Translations under genes and position numbers: made by a program
Origin: Plutella xylostella
Taxonomy: Eukaryota; Arthropoda; Insecta; Lepidoptera; Plutellidae
DNA: 64,000 nt
Assembly: GCF_932276165.1 (NCBI RefSeq)
Contig: NC_063984.1
Coordinates: 3,231,501 to 3,295,500 of the forward strand
Direction: 5' to 3'
Shown here: piece by piece, positions 24,515 through 36,800 of the stretch
Numbering within the stretch: position 1 is the stretch's first letter
How the letters are laid out: each line of letters starts with the position of its first letter
Notes under the pieces: generated by a model
Database searches by the model: none
What the model saw: only the letters and a program-made list of their open reading frames with translations
What the model was told of the DNA's origin: nothing

Positions 24515-25858
24515 GCGATGTTGCATCAGTGAACGGACTATCGCGGTCTCGCGGGGACTGTCGTTCGTAGTGATATTAGAATCCAGGGTTAGGTCACGTT
24601 TGGTTTAGAATCACAGTCAGCCGCTTCCTCAGTGTTTTGGTTGCCTCCTATACACGTTTATATTTATGGGAGGCGCCCAAGGTGCTGGCACAGGATTAGG
24701 CAAAAGTGGAATTGTATCCCGAAAGAGGTTAACTGAACAAAGAAATTCTTTCCAACCTGCTGAGTCACCGACTTTCGGGATACAGCTCCCTTTTCCAAAC
24801 ACCATGTGGATTTGTACGGAGAGGCATAGTGTTCGAATCGGCGTGCCCTAAGTACATCGAATTAGTGTAGTTGATTATTTCTGGAATGAGTAAAATGTTC
24901 GTTACGAGTATTGTCGAGAAAAAATATTTTATCCATTTCACAAAGCAGTTGTTAATTGAAGATGTGATAGCCATAAAAGGGTATGTTTGGTCGAACCTTG
25001 TGTTAGCGGAAGACGCTAGTGGACGCCAGTTTCCTAGTACATTTACGTTCTATTGGTTAAATAGAAATAAGGATATTTGTGAAGGAAATGAGTGCCTACG
25101 GATAGATTAAGTATTTTCCATGAAGAGCTATGGTGTTAATAAGACAAATAATATTGTGATAAGTACTCGTATGTATTGTGTGAATACGTAGGTTGATTGA
25201 TATTACTTTTATTAATGTTTTTTTTTTTAATATATTTTAGAACTCATCGTAGAACTTAACATGGATAGACTCAGGGGTTTAATTTAGTTTCAATGTGGTA
25301 TTTTGAAAATGAGATAATTTGGTGCCTTAAATAGTACTCTTAGGTCTTTTATTATAGGTCTTGAGGAGATTCCGGTATGTTTGATGAACAAACGGGCGTA
25401 TTTCATGACAAAGATTAGTGGACCAGACAAAATATTTGTATTTATTAAGCTTAGTGGATAAATAGTAATTAGGTACTTATTAATTATTAAGTAAATATAT
25501 ATATCATATTATTGTATAGTAGTTCAGAGGCTGTGACATTTATAAAATGCTGCTGAGCCAGTTTTGTTACCATCTTCACTAAAATTTATTTAATCCTGAA
25601 TTCATGACAGATTTTAATTAGTAAATTAATTTCTTGTGTGTTTACAGAGATGTTGTAAAATTATAAGTACTTAGGTACAATTCCGCTCTGATTCTTTAGA
25701 GAAATAATGTAAATGTAGTTACATTCCAAATATAATTTTAGATAAAACCAAACTTTTATGAAAATGTATACCTGAATTGCTCAATGGCTTTATTTACCCT
25801 TATAATATGCAAAGTCCTTAAGAAATTTTATTTATTACTTTTATAAGAATTTAATAAA
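24515..25858 (+). other. Putative 3' UTR of CRAL-TRIO gene A with AATAAA
   Basis: No further coding exon is seen. An AATAAA hexamer occurs at 25853-25858, followed by a T-rich stretch, a plausible poly(A) site. The UTR would be about 1.3 kb. Inference only. Confidence 0.4.
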
Positions 25859-25899
25859 TGCAGTTTTTTAAAAGGATGTTTTTATTTACATGGGTTATT

Positions 25900-27690
25900 A
25901 TTTAATAAAATATAGAGGTATTATGTCTTGTGTACCCTACGTGGATACACCTCGGTAAAAACGGTTAAGATATAATATCTACAAGGTTGGGAATAAGTAC
26001 GAAGGGGACTAGTAAGTGTAAAAAAATCATGAACGATTATTTATTGGCATCAGCACTTGTAATTATTTGCTTTTTTTTAAAACCATAAGGGATATCGAAA
26101 ATCTAATTAAAATTTGGTACCCCCTACGACGAATACCAATATGTTGTATATCGAACAACGGTCAACTTAGAATCTACACTACAAAGAGGATAAGTATAAA
26201 AACTATGAAAACACAATATCGACGGTGGAAAGGCAAAATGTATTATCCGCCACTTTTGGCGAATATGAGTTATATATACCGTTGGAATCGCCTGATTTTT
26301 CTCTTTCGAATGGTGCGGGTCTCGTTTCGATCTGAGCACTTTTTGGCGCTTAAGACAACGGTGATTTTGGAAATCTTAATACTTTTTTCATGTATTAAGA
26401 GCCACTTTTTTAGTCATTTGTATGTTCAAACATACTTGATCAAAACTAAAGTTATACAAAACATTGTACCCTCACTAAAACAGTAAAACATTGTGACTTA
26501 ATTCATTTTGAACTAATGTGAATTTGTATCATTAGTTACTTAAGCGACCTACCTGATTGCGTAATTGATATAAAACAAAATGCCTTCTGGTCAAAAATAA
26601 CATAAAATCACTTAGTACATTTTACAATTTTGTAATTTGAAGCCATACTGGCACTTAAACCATTTTACCAGTCAGCCTTACTCGCGGCGTTTGGCGGTTA
26701 ATACAACTTTACCTAAATCTGTTTAGTGGTACAATTGGCACTTAAGCAGCTTTTTGCGATTTGTAGATAATTGATATAAGTGATATAAAACAATTCAAAA
26801 GAATCGCAATGAAGCGGTCTATGGTGTTTAAGCTGTTATATCCAGAAGGATATTGTGTGAAAACGCCAATAATATAAATAGTACCGGTTGGAAAGGTGTC
26901 GCTTCAGCACCCCGCCGGGACGTTCATTGGGAGAGGACGTGCGTCTATGCGACAGTTGGCGCCGCGTGCGCAGCGTAATTACGTAGGTACAAACTCAGAT
27001 TCGTTCGCCAGTATAAAACTGTAAATATTTTTTGATTATATCACCGATAACTACATTAAATTATGATATCTATTATATTACTCTTTACACAGGTTCTAAA
27101 TAATAGTGTTGCTATAATTAATATTTATTGAGTTATAAATATGCACTTGGATCCTTTCGCCTAAATTGCTGTTTCTATGCAAGTAGGGAATTTTAACGTT
27201 TCTCTAAAAGGATCCAACCAAATATTTATTTTTTATAAAATATTTTTTCTATGACAATATGGTTCTTAATGTAAAATATTTGTATTGTATTAACATGACA
27301 TTACTTTTTATACAAAATAATAATTATATATCATAAATAAACTTATTCATAAATAATTTATATCGAAATCTAGTCAGAAACAGGATTTCTTATCTATATA
27401 AAAATCTAACCGAAAATGTGTTCCCAAGCGCAAATCTCTGGATCAACTTAACCGATTTTGATAATTGTTAGGTAATTATACGAAATAGAAGACCAGTGAC
27501 CACGAGTACCACGACCTGTTTGTATCCCATAATTTTCAGAATAAAGTATTTCAACGAAAAGCAAACCTTATAGGAAAAAGTTGGACATGAATTAAATTAA
27601 CTTTTCTCTAACTTCACTTCATCATCCTCCATCGCTGAAGAGTGCAATATCTGGTATATTCCATCTATCCTGCTTTTTATGCCACCGTAG
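25900..27690. other. Gene-free repeat-rich stretch
   Basis: AT-rich with no supported ORF. A segment near 26215-26240 (ATCGACGGTGGAAAGGCAAA) recurs inverted at about 30078-30098, and a GGCGGTTAAT motif is shared between about 26690 and 29715. These suggest fragments of one degraded element family. Confidence 0.4.
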
Positions 27691-27694
27691 GAAA

Positions 27695-28795
27695 TCCATC
27701 GTTCCCTGGTACTTTGCCACTCTTCAGCGATCGTATGGTCCGTATCAATTCGTCTTATTCGGGGGTTGGATATTTAAATTTCTGTCAAGATGCAGGATAG
27801 TCATAAATCTCATCACGAACCATTACGTCCCCACTCCTGGGGCACGGGTCTCCTTCCAATGAAGGAATGGTTTAGGCCTAGTCTACCACGTTGGCCTAGC
27901 GCGGGTTATTGAGCCCCAACACAAGCAATCTTGTGCTGAGAGAGTTTTCGGGGAAGTGGGCTACCCAACTGTCAGACGTTTTCAAGCCACCCGAAGGCCT
28001 CTGACTAGCCTGTAAGACCTGCCGATTTTATTAATCATAATGATTACGATTATGCATCAAGATACAAGATGCTCCTGGTATATTTGCATCTGCATCCAAC
28101 TCCCCAGGTGATGGTTAGGATCATTAAAAACTTCGGCAATGTGGCCATACCATCTTGAAAGTCACTCTTTCATAGTAACAAGGAGATATCCTGGGTTTTG
28201 TTGCAATGTTCTTCAAGATGCTTTGTATAGATCCTTCATGTTTCCTATGGCATCCGATGAGACCATCGCTGGATATAGGGTTACCCCTAGCAGCGTTTGT
28301 CCTTTTATAAATTTCGTTTGATATTAAGTTCACAAAGAAAATACTCGTACGCAAGTGCTTCTTTAGAATGGTCGTCTAGTTCGACGTTAAGTCTTCCTTG
28401 ATGGTTGATCATATCCCATGTTTCTTTAGACATCCATTCATTCTTTAAGTGTTCCTTGTGCCTTATTATTTCTTCGCAAATTTTTAACAACACGTCTTTG
28501 ATGCCAGTTGTTGCCGATCTGGATACTAAGTTTTCTTCTAACTTGTGGGTCCTGCAGCTTATTTACACGACACCTTTGGCAGATCTTGTGGCCTGCTCCT
28601 AAACTCCCGCTATCTTCAAGCACATTTTTCCATCGACTAAGTGGTGATCACTATTGACATCAGCAACCCTCTTATTCCTAACATCCAGAAGTGTCTCCAT
28701 TTTCGACTAATCGTCGGTCGATTTGGTTCTCGGTCCGGTTGTCGGGTGAGACCCAACTCACATTGTGATAGTCCTTTGGGGTTACCACCACTAAA
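27695..28795 (-). pseudogene. Degraded RTE-type LINE: endonuclease end and start of reverse transcriptase
   Basis: On the minus strand, fragments in changing frames match the linker of an RTE-clade retrotransposon. VSPDNRTENQIDRR (about 28750) and a DVRNKR-like segment are typical of the endonuclease end (often annotated as craniofacial-development-protein-2-like). A basic middle region follows (28623-28305). LKSGKVPGNDGFP (about 27700-27750) is the start motif of the reverse transcriptase. Stops and frame changes show it is dead. Between 27805 and 27960 it is interrupted by a dispersed repeat. Confidence 0.65.
27805..27960 (-). repeat. Dispersed lepidopteran repeat, copy 3
   Basis: CATTACGTCCCCACTCCTGG, GGCACGGGTCTCCTTCCAAT, then AACACAAGCAATCTTGTGCTG and GGGCTACCC. 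Longer than most copies here and similar to the copy at 56500. Confidence 0.65.
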
Positions 28796-28904
28796 ACTTA
28801 GCCATTAACAATCCTAAAGCATCGTCGCTTGCTTATCAAATCTAGCGTATCTTGTATGAATCTGACAGATAGTTTAAAGCGAGCGACGCTGCTTATGGAT
28901 TGAT

Positions 28905-29185
28905 AATTGCTTATGTGTCTTGCCCACACTAACATACGGTGCCGATACATGGACGCTGACCAAGGAAACTGTGCACCGAATCAGAGTTGCACAGAGAGCT
29001 ATGGAGCGATCCATGTTAAGAATTTCGCTTACAGACCGTATTCCCAGCGTGGTAAATCACCAAAAGACAAAAGTCTTCGACGTCGGTATGCAGGTCACGG
29101 AACTGAAATGGGAGTCGGCAGGAAACTTGGCTCGAAGGCAGGACGGAAGGTGGACAAAGGCGGTGACAGAATGATGGCATAGAGA
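28905..29185 (+). pseudogene. RTE-type LINE reverse-transcriptase C-terminal fragment
   Basis: The frame starting near 28920 reads LTYGADTWTLTKETVHRIRV, then AQRAMERSMLRISLTDRI, VTELKWESAGNLARRQDGRW: the conserved tail of RTE-clade reverse transcriptases (usual form QRAMERAMLGVSLRDRI...KWxWAGHxAR). A frameshift is needed and the 5' part is missing. Orientation is opposite to the RTE relic just upstream, so this is a separate insertion or an inverted piece. Confidence 0.75.
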
Positions 29186-29415
29186 CGGACGAAGAAATGT
29201 CGGTTGGATTATGATTATTAATTAATGAATAAGTAAACCTGCTGATCACTTGGATCTCAATCTCAAAGTGATTTCGCGGTGAACAATATGTTAATAAAGT
29301 TTATAATAAAATAATGCTTCGAGAAAAGGTACGGCCATGCCGCTTCTTTGCTCGACTTGGTGAGATATTATGAATTTTTTGTTTTCAATCTAGCTGGCCC
29401 GCAGGTACCGCTTCT

Positions 29416-29570
29416 TACCCTACCCTACCCTATCCTACCCTACCCTACCCTACCCTACCCTACCCTACCCTACCCTACCCTACCCTACCCTACCCTACCC
29501 TACCCTACCCTACCCTACCCTACCCTACCCTACCCTACCCTACCCTACCCTACCCTACCCTACCCTACCC
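29416..29570. repeat. (TACCC)31 pentanucleotide satellite
   Basis: 155 bp of uninterrupted TACCC units with one TATCC variant near the start. The complement is TAGGG, which differs from the insect telomere unit TTAGG. Translation gives a meaningless Pro-Thr-Leu-Pro-Tyr repeat. Confidence 0.95.
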
Positions 29571-30118
29571 TTCTTACCTTTTATACCTTCCCTGGACTTC
29601 CACAAATGTTTCTAGACCAAAATCGGTTCAACCGTTCTCGAGTTCTGAGGTCCAATTATAAGTTCATTTATTCTTTAAGTCATTCATCTTAGATATAAAT
29701 TGCCTTAGTCTGGCGGTTAATTCATTCTTATGGAATGTTTAAAGTAACATAAATTATTATAAAACATTATCCTGGTGTGATGGTTAAATCTCCTTGGTGT
29801 TTAAATTGTTTTTACTTGTATTTAATTAAAATGTTAATGTCGTTTAAGCCAATTTTACCTGACTGAGATTTCAGATGCCTATGTCTTATGTCCCTTATTT
29901 CAGTAAATAGAATATGTACATTCATTTTATATACAGAATAACATAGAAAACTATTTCAATTTAACGTATTTTAATTTTCAAAGCCATAGCTAGAATAATT
30001 ACAGAGATATGATTTTTTTTCGAAAATTTCAAACTTTAAATCGCTCTGGTGAACATTTTATGTCATGGCGCTTAAACCATTTTGCCTTTCCACCGTCGAT
30101 ATTTGGTCTCTTTCTGAA

Positions 30119-30258
30119 GCCGCGTACAGACCGGCCAAACGAACGGCCAACGAACGCTGAACGATGGATATTTATCATACATAATACAGGGCAGATTGCA
30201 GCAACGAAGGTCAACGAAACCCGTTCGTTGACGTTCGTTTGGCCGGTCTGTGCGCAGC
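30119..30258. mobile_element. Short terminal-inverted-repeat element, about 140 bp
   Basis: The left arm contains ACAGACCGGCCAAACGAACG and AACGAACG; the right arm is its reverse complement (CGTTCGTTTGGCCGGTCTGT). No ORF; non-autonomous MITE. Confidence 0.65.
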
Positions 30259-30326
30259 TCTAATCAAAGCACGTGTCATTATTTCACAATTTCTTCATTC
30301 TTGTAAGATACTTGGTTAATAAAGTT

Positions 30327-30360
30327 AAAAGCGCCTGAATTTTTACATTCAGGCGCTTTT
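30327..30360. repeat. Perfect 14-bp hairpin
   Basis: AAAAGCGCCTGAAT and its exact complement are separated by six bases. It resembles a bacterial terminator, but the context is eukaryotic and no gene ends here, so no function is assigned. Confidence 0.6.
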
Positions 30361-30589
30361 TACAAAGAATAAAGTTTAACAAAGCGCCTGGTATAAAGCT
30401 GCTTTGTTTATGCAGTTCATCTATTTGTTTCTCAATGGCTACGTGACGGCAAAATTAACTTGAACTGTTTCTACCTATGTAACTACATAATAATACATAA
30501 TGATGTATTTGTACATACAGTATACATGTATAGTTGAACATTATAGGCTTTGCCATCCTTACGAATGTAGGTGATTACGTGTTTTTTTG

Positions 30590-30700
30590 GAGTGGTGGAC
30601 TAGGCCATAAACTAGAATATTATGAATAGGCTAAACTCTTAAATCATGGAAGGAGTGCCGTGCCCCAGCAGTAAGGACGTGATGAGTTGTGGATGATGGT
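30590..30700 (+). repeat. Dispersed lepidopteran repeat, degenerate copy
   Basis: GCCGTGCCCCAGCAGTAAGG and AGTGGTGGACTAGGCC match the family at 16620. It lies just left of the hAT-type target duplication. Confidence 0.55.
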
Positions 30701-31828
30701 TATTAAGGTAAAGACAATCAGGCGCGGATCCACCCATATGGGCAAGGTGGGCATGCCCATCACCTAAATGACTTGCCATATCAAACCACGGGATTTTATA
30801 ATTTAGTTATTTTATCAAATGGCTTTTTTTATAGTTATGATGAGATGATTTCCTGGAAAGCCATAACATTTTGAGTCATGTCTTCAAGAGTCTATGTTAC
30901 GGCTTACGGCCAAAGTCACTATTTACGTATGGGCACAACGAGACTAGTTTCATCTCGATTAGTCAATAGGTAGTTTCGTTATTTAAAAGACACCCTTTTT
31001 TTTAAAAAACGACCGGAATTTCCGTTTTTTTAAAATATTTCCCCAATTTTGAGCCCTGGACTGGGTTTGTGTTTTAAATTTAGTTATTCAATTTAGTTAA
31101 AGGTTAGGATAAAAAAGGATCTTTCACATAATTATAATTTAAAAAATGCGGCACTTTTTTAAATGATGGCGCCTTGGGTTATGGCGGAACAACCAGAGTT
31201 TAAAAAATAAATAAATAGTTGTATACAATGTGTTGTTTTTCGAACCCGACAAACTTTAAGGGTGTATTCTACGATTGATTTCATCGAGAAAACACCCCCA
31301 TATGTGCGGTCAAATTTCAATATTCTAGAAATGGTGGCCATTTTAAAGTTTTAGATACTTAGTTTTCATAAAAAATCATATCTCGAGATTTAAACGCCTT
31401 ACGGACATGAAATAAAATGATTTTATCCGCAAAAAGTCATCTCTATCCAATAAAAATATGCACAACTGCTAAAAAGTTACATAAAATAAGTTACAAGCAC
31501 CTAATCTAGTTTTTTTGACAAAAAAAAACAGCTATTGTATTGGTATCATTGTTTAGCTTATTTCAAATACTTTTTAATAAATATAAAAATACTATCAAAA
31601 TGGGGCTATTTTCAAAGTAATTCAAGTAAATGTAAATTTTTGCTGATTTTTTGTCAAAAAAACCTAGATTATGTACATATTGTACACTATGTGAAGGTGA
31701 ACAATATAAGTATTGTAAAAAACCGGCTAAGAGCGTGTCGGACACGCACGTGAAAGGGTTCCGTAGCTAAGTGGGTCTAAAAAAGTTTTCTCTTGTAAAT
31801 TCCGCAATAAAAAGTAGCCTGAATTTAA

Positions 31829-33625
31829 CCCGTTACTGTATACGATGCCATATTTGGCATTGAAAGTTTATGGCCCCTCATTTAAATTTTATGGAATATT
31901 TTAATCTGTGGCGTGACTTAAATAAATCTCAGATAACGTGGTTTGACGTTTATAAAAAAAAAATAGGTCCACCGCCAAAAAACAAAAAGTTATGTCAGTT
32001 TGTTTCTTGTTTGAAGAAAGTTGCTTCAGTTTACAGAGGATTTTTGTATGGTGTTCTTTCATAAATTGACATGTTACCTATTTCACATACAAGATTCATC
32101 TATTGAGAAGACATCAAGCTAAATAAAATTGAATTGGAATGAAAGACTTCAAATATTTTAGCTATCGAATGTAGTGGCCAAATATGGGATAGTATGCAGT
32201 TTAGCCAAAAAAAAATCGGCAAATATGGGATTGTATGCAGAAAGGGGATAAATATTTCCAAGTCAAAAATGGCATTGCATGCATTGGTAGAACTTTTTGA
32301 ATATTTCTTTGGAATGTGTCTACAATATTTTATTTTTTGCTTGGTAACAATAATCTTGCTTTTTTCTTATAATGTATGAATAATAATGTGAAAAATAATT
32401 AAATGCATATTTTAAACACTCATGACGGCATATAAGGTGTAGAATCTTTAGAATGTTCAGGTATGAAATTAATTATGATACAGAAAAAAACTATTGTACA
32501 TTCCTGAATTATGTAGGGTAACGTAACGTACCTTGGGACGCTTGTACCTCGGGACATTGATTGTATTTTAAAAACCGGCTAAATAAACACAGTAAAATTC
32601 TACCCTAGGCATAGAATTTTACTCGCTTGGCAAAACTAGTGAGTCTCGTGATCATACCAGCATCGAGTGTGTCGTGAAGACAATATGAAGTTTTTTGGAG
32701 TCAAAAGTAGCTTTTGTATAGTTTTTTGTGTTGCTTTATCTCATTGAAACATGCTCAAAATAAAGACATGGATGTCACGTATAACTTTTCAGTTATTCAA
32801 TTTTATGACATGGCAATTATCTGAAAGATTCCTATTAATTAAAAATAAAGATATTTAAATTTTGGTTAAATATTGCTTTTTTGTACCTTGGGACACGATT
32901 AAATTTGTACCTTGGGACACTGTTTCCTATGGCTTTGTACTATGGAAAATGCAAACATCTAAATAACGCCTTATATCTCTGTTCTCATTAGTGCCAGAGT
33001 GAAACTAGACAGAAGAGAGTTGCAGTAAATCAATAAGAACAGAGATATAAGGCGTTATTTAGAAAATTGAATTTTCCATAGTACAAAGCTATAGGAAACA
33101 GTGTCCCAAGGTACAAACGTGTAACGTACCTTGGGTCAAAACAAGCATTTTTACTTTTATCTTAATTTAATAAAATCTGGCCACACTAAAGCTTTAGCAC
33201 AAATACTAGTGATAATAGATTATATATCCTACCGAATAAAGAAAATTTCACATTAATATCTTAGTTGTACGCTGCGATAGCTTCATTCAAAGTTGGGGTA
33301 GTCGAAAATGTCCCTAGGTACGTTACGTTACCCTAATCATGATCTAATATTATAAAATAAGGGTGTGAGGCATTTTTAATTACCACTCTATTTAATTATT
33401 CCACAATATATAAGTAGTTAGGTTACATAATTTCGTATTCGAATGCATACAATATGGAATGAACCCAAAACTGCATACAATGCCATATTTGTATTTTTTA
33501 GTTTTCAGTAAATTTTTTCATAATTACATGACCTGGATTTTTTTCCTATTTTTTGTAGGCTTTTTGGATAGTATATTATAAAATATATTTTTTTCATCCA
33601 AAACAAAAAACCATGCAGTAAGGGG
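31829..33625. mobile_element. piggyBac-like non-autonomous element, TTAA-flanked
   Basis: TTAA at 31825-31828 and 33626-33629 flank ends CCCGTTACTGTAT and (complement) CCCCTTACTGCAT. The motif ATATGGNATNGTATGCAG recurs inside in both orientations (about 31840, 32174, 32222, 33447, 33474), like subterminal binding repeats. No transposase ORF is seen; small frames at 31870-32064 and 32194-32379 are unremarkable. About 980 bp remain once the nested 818-bp element is subtracted. Confidence 0.7.
32516..33333. mobile_element. TA-flanked terminal-inverted-repeat element, 818 bp
   Basis: The ends GGGTAACGTAACGTACCTNG match over about 24 bp with one difference, flanked by TA (32514-32515, 33334-33335). 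The centre (about 32885-33125) is a long second hairpin with arms of about 90-100 bp around 33005. GTACCTTGGGAC recurs several times. No ORF; probably mobilised by a Tc1/mariner-like transposase. Confidence 0.75.
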
Positions 33626-33847
33626 TTAAGTTCAGGATGTCAGTTATCTACATCGGTTTACAAACATCCATCCAAACTTATTTATAAACTTTTGCCTTCT
33701 GTAGGTATTTGGGTCAAAACTGTGGAAATCGGAAGGTTTTATCAAAAAAATGCGTTTCTTTGAAATAGCTGTAGGTATCTTAAAAAACTATTTTGCCTAT
33801 AAAGTCAACCACATTTAAATGCGAATTTAGTCTAGTTGTTTAACGTG

Positions 33848-36800
33848 CCTCCAGCTATAATCCTCCAAAATTTAAACTCAATAGAAACTAATTCTGATGA
33901 TGCCAAAAAATAGTCGTGAAATAGTCATAAATAGTCGTGCTTTCCAAAAAAATAGTCGTATCATACTTTCGGAGTTAGAGCTATACTTTATGGAGGATTA
34001 TAGCTGGAGGTCTCCAGCTATAATCCTCCAGCCTCTGCAGAACAAACGGTAAGGCCTATCGACTTGGTTAAGGTCTCAAAAAATAGTCGTGAAATAGTCG
34101 TAATGACATGCCAAATTTCAGAAATAGTCGTCAAAAGATAGCAGAGATATAAAGGTACTTTGCTGCAGCCCTGGTGGAGGATTATAGCTGGAGGTTTTGA
34201 AAATATCGAATATCTTTGGAACTACTATGACTATCGGTTTGAATTATGTCTCAAAAAATAGTCGTGAAATAGTCGCTTCTATTTATTATAATTTTAAGCT
34301 TGATAAAAGCTGTTAAATAATTATATCAAATTCTTCATACAAATCAAAGTGGACGAGAATGCCAAAGCGAGCCAGTACACAAAAATAATAGCACCGTAGC
34401 ATTGAAGTACTCATGTCGAATTTATCTATAAATCATTTATTTCGTCATACTTTGCATCAATAGTATCTAAACTAATCTTGGGTATGACATTTTATTGCTT
34501 TTGCTCTTAGCCTTTACCTTACTGTGTACAGAGAAAACGTATGCCTATACACGCACACATTTATCTCTGTTGTCTTGACAAACGATAGCGATGACGACTA
34601 CGGTGAAGTAGTACCTAGGTCAGTTATTGTCATCCCTTACTATTCCGTGATCAGACAAATATTGCTATCCTTGTCTCCTTTCTAACCGGCATGCATCGCA
34701 CGCATAGAACGCGTGAACGAACGTGTCATCGGTTGCATCTTGACAAGCGATAGCAAAGCGGTATTTATTACGTCCCTTACTATCCCGGGATCACACAAAT
34801 AGTGCTGTCTTGTTTTTTTATTAGCGTTGATGTGGCCGCCACCTCCGCCGGTGAAATTGGGATTAGTTTTATTGAAGACGCAGTACAGGGTAGCACTCAA
34901 GCGATAAGAATAAAATACGGTGTTTGAAATATAACTCATTTAATTACAATCACCGGCCGAATGTTGTTTTATTTATACTTAAGTTATTCATTAAACAATC
35001 TTTAGGTAGATTAGGTTTCATACAATTATCTCAGTATTATTTGACTATTACCTATAAACATATTTAGTTTAATTTAAAATAATCACAGTTATTTTATTGC
35101 TAAGTAATAATATAATATTGACGTAGTTCAATAAAAAAAACATGGTATGAACTTAAATATGTAATTATTTCACTATTAAAAAATAATTATTTTCTAGCCC
35201 TATATCATAATAAGCTTAAGTTGAAGTAATCACAGATTGTTCATTAGTAGGTTTAGGTAAGTATAATCACGGTTATTGTCATAATGAAATATAACTCATT
35301 TAATTACAATCACAGGCCGAAAGTACTTTTATTTATACTTAAGTTATTCATTAAACAATCTTTAGGTAGATTAGGATTTAATTATTTTTATTCTCCATAG
35401 TAAAAAGTCACGTGACCAACTAAGTTTCTATGAAAAATGATATATTTTTTTAGCGAATATTTAAATTCTGTTTTCAGTTTCGGGCTTAGATATACCATGC
35501 TGCACATGTAGCTTTCAGCTTAGTATACCCTTTTTGCCACACCTTGTATAATGGTTTTAATAAATGTACCTAAATAACTTCGTAGGTGATTATAGGGTAT
35601 CTATAATGCCCAGATAACTGAATCCTGTAGGTGTAGAACTTGCAAAAATTATCAACAACCACTGTAGCTTGCGACGTTATTAAAGAACACACGTAAGCTG
35701 CGCTGAAAAAAAAATAAGGCAAATTAACGTCTTATTAATAAAAATATTTGTTTTTTTTTTTAATATTATAAACATATATATATGATATACGAGTAGGTAG
35801 ATACGAGTAGTAATAACGTTATTTCACCTAGACTATTTGTTTGGTAATTTATTGTCATTTGGAGACCACAGCAAACAGTGGAGTAAAATTTCTTATCAGT
35901 AACTTATTGCAACAATTACTTGAAACTGCGAACTTTTGTGCGAAAAGGGTAGAGTAGAAATACTGTTCATTAGTGTATTCGCCTTTTTCAATATATATGT
36001 CCCATAACCGACCTCTATTGTTTTTGAGCGAAAGAGATAGCTGAGAAAACAATTTGGCTTTTGTCCAAAACCGGTTTGGTCGGACGGTGCGTTTGAAACT
36101 TGTATGAAATTTCACAGGGTGTGAATTACTTACATAGGTATTTAGTTCAGAAACACGTTTTTGTCGCTTGTAGCTGATAGGTACAAATGAGTTTTGACAA
36201 GTAAATTGGCTGTTATAACTTTATCAACTTCAGCACCACAACACTGTATAGGCCTAGCATAAGCACAATACCATATGAAAATAGTGATAAATTCTTACCC
36301 AGGATTTGTAATCTGGTAATCATGTATTCGGAGCCATTGCAGTTTTTAAGCGCATTACATCAATGGAGTCATGATAATTTATCGGCGCATTACATCGATA
36401 GGCTGCGTTTTCACCTGAAATAATAATGGGCTTATAGGTATTTTTATTTTATTTTATTTTATTTTATTGGAAAAGGTGTAATAACAGCCAATAGATTACC
36501 ATATTACATAAAATTCAGCACTATAAAAACATTTTAAATCTATTGCCCTATTGATAATTACACACAACATTTACATTAACACTAGCTTAAATAAAACTTA
36601 ACTTAATTAAGCTAAAAATATAGGTAGGTTACACATATTTTTTTTTAATACATATATTTATTTGCCTAGTTTCATTCAGAAATACAAACAATAACGCCTT
36701 TTTTTGCTATTGAGGGGTAAATATCCACATTTAACCAGGACTACCATATGTAGGTAATCGATGATACCCACATATTTTCGTATCTACTAAGATATGTACA

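Larger units (their letters stand above)
31725..33695 (-). repeat. Helitron-like repeat split by a TTAA insertion
   Basis: The left part (31725-31824: ACCGGCTAAGAGCGTGTCGG, GGGTTCCGTAGC, AATAAAAAGTAGCCTGAA) and the right part (33630-33695: GTTCAGGATGTCAG, ACAAACATCCATCCAAACTT) read continuously if 31829-33625 and one TTAA are removed. The joined text resembles a common lepidopteran repeat, which supports the insertion boundaries. Confidence 0.6.

Noticed and set aside
26067..26486. 139-codon open frame
   Set aside because: AT-rich, low-complexity protein, no family features, in a repeat-rich block.
29416..29570. Telomere-like repeat
   Set aside because: The unit is TACCC/TAGGG, not the insect TTAGG, and the array is short and internal.
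29348..29692. 114-codon open frame with Pro-Thr-Leu-Pro-Tyr repeats
   Set aside because: It is only the translation of the TACCC satellite; no promoter, splice signals or domain.
30327..30360. Rho-independent terminator-like hairpin
   Set aside because: The genome is eukaryotic and no gene ends at this site.
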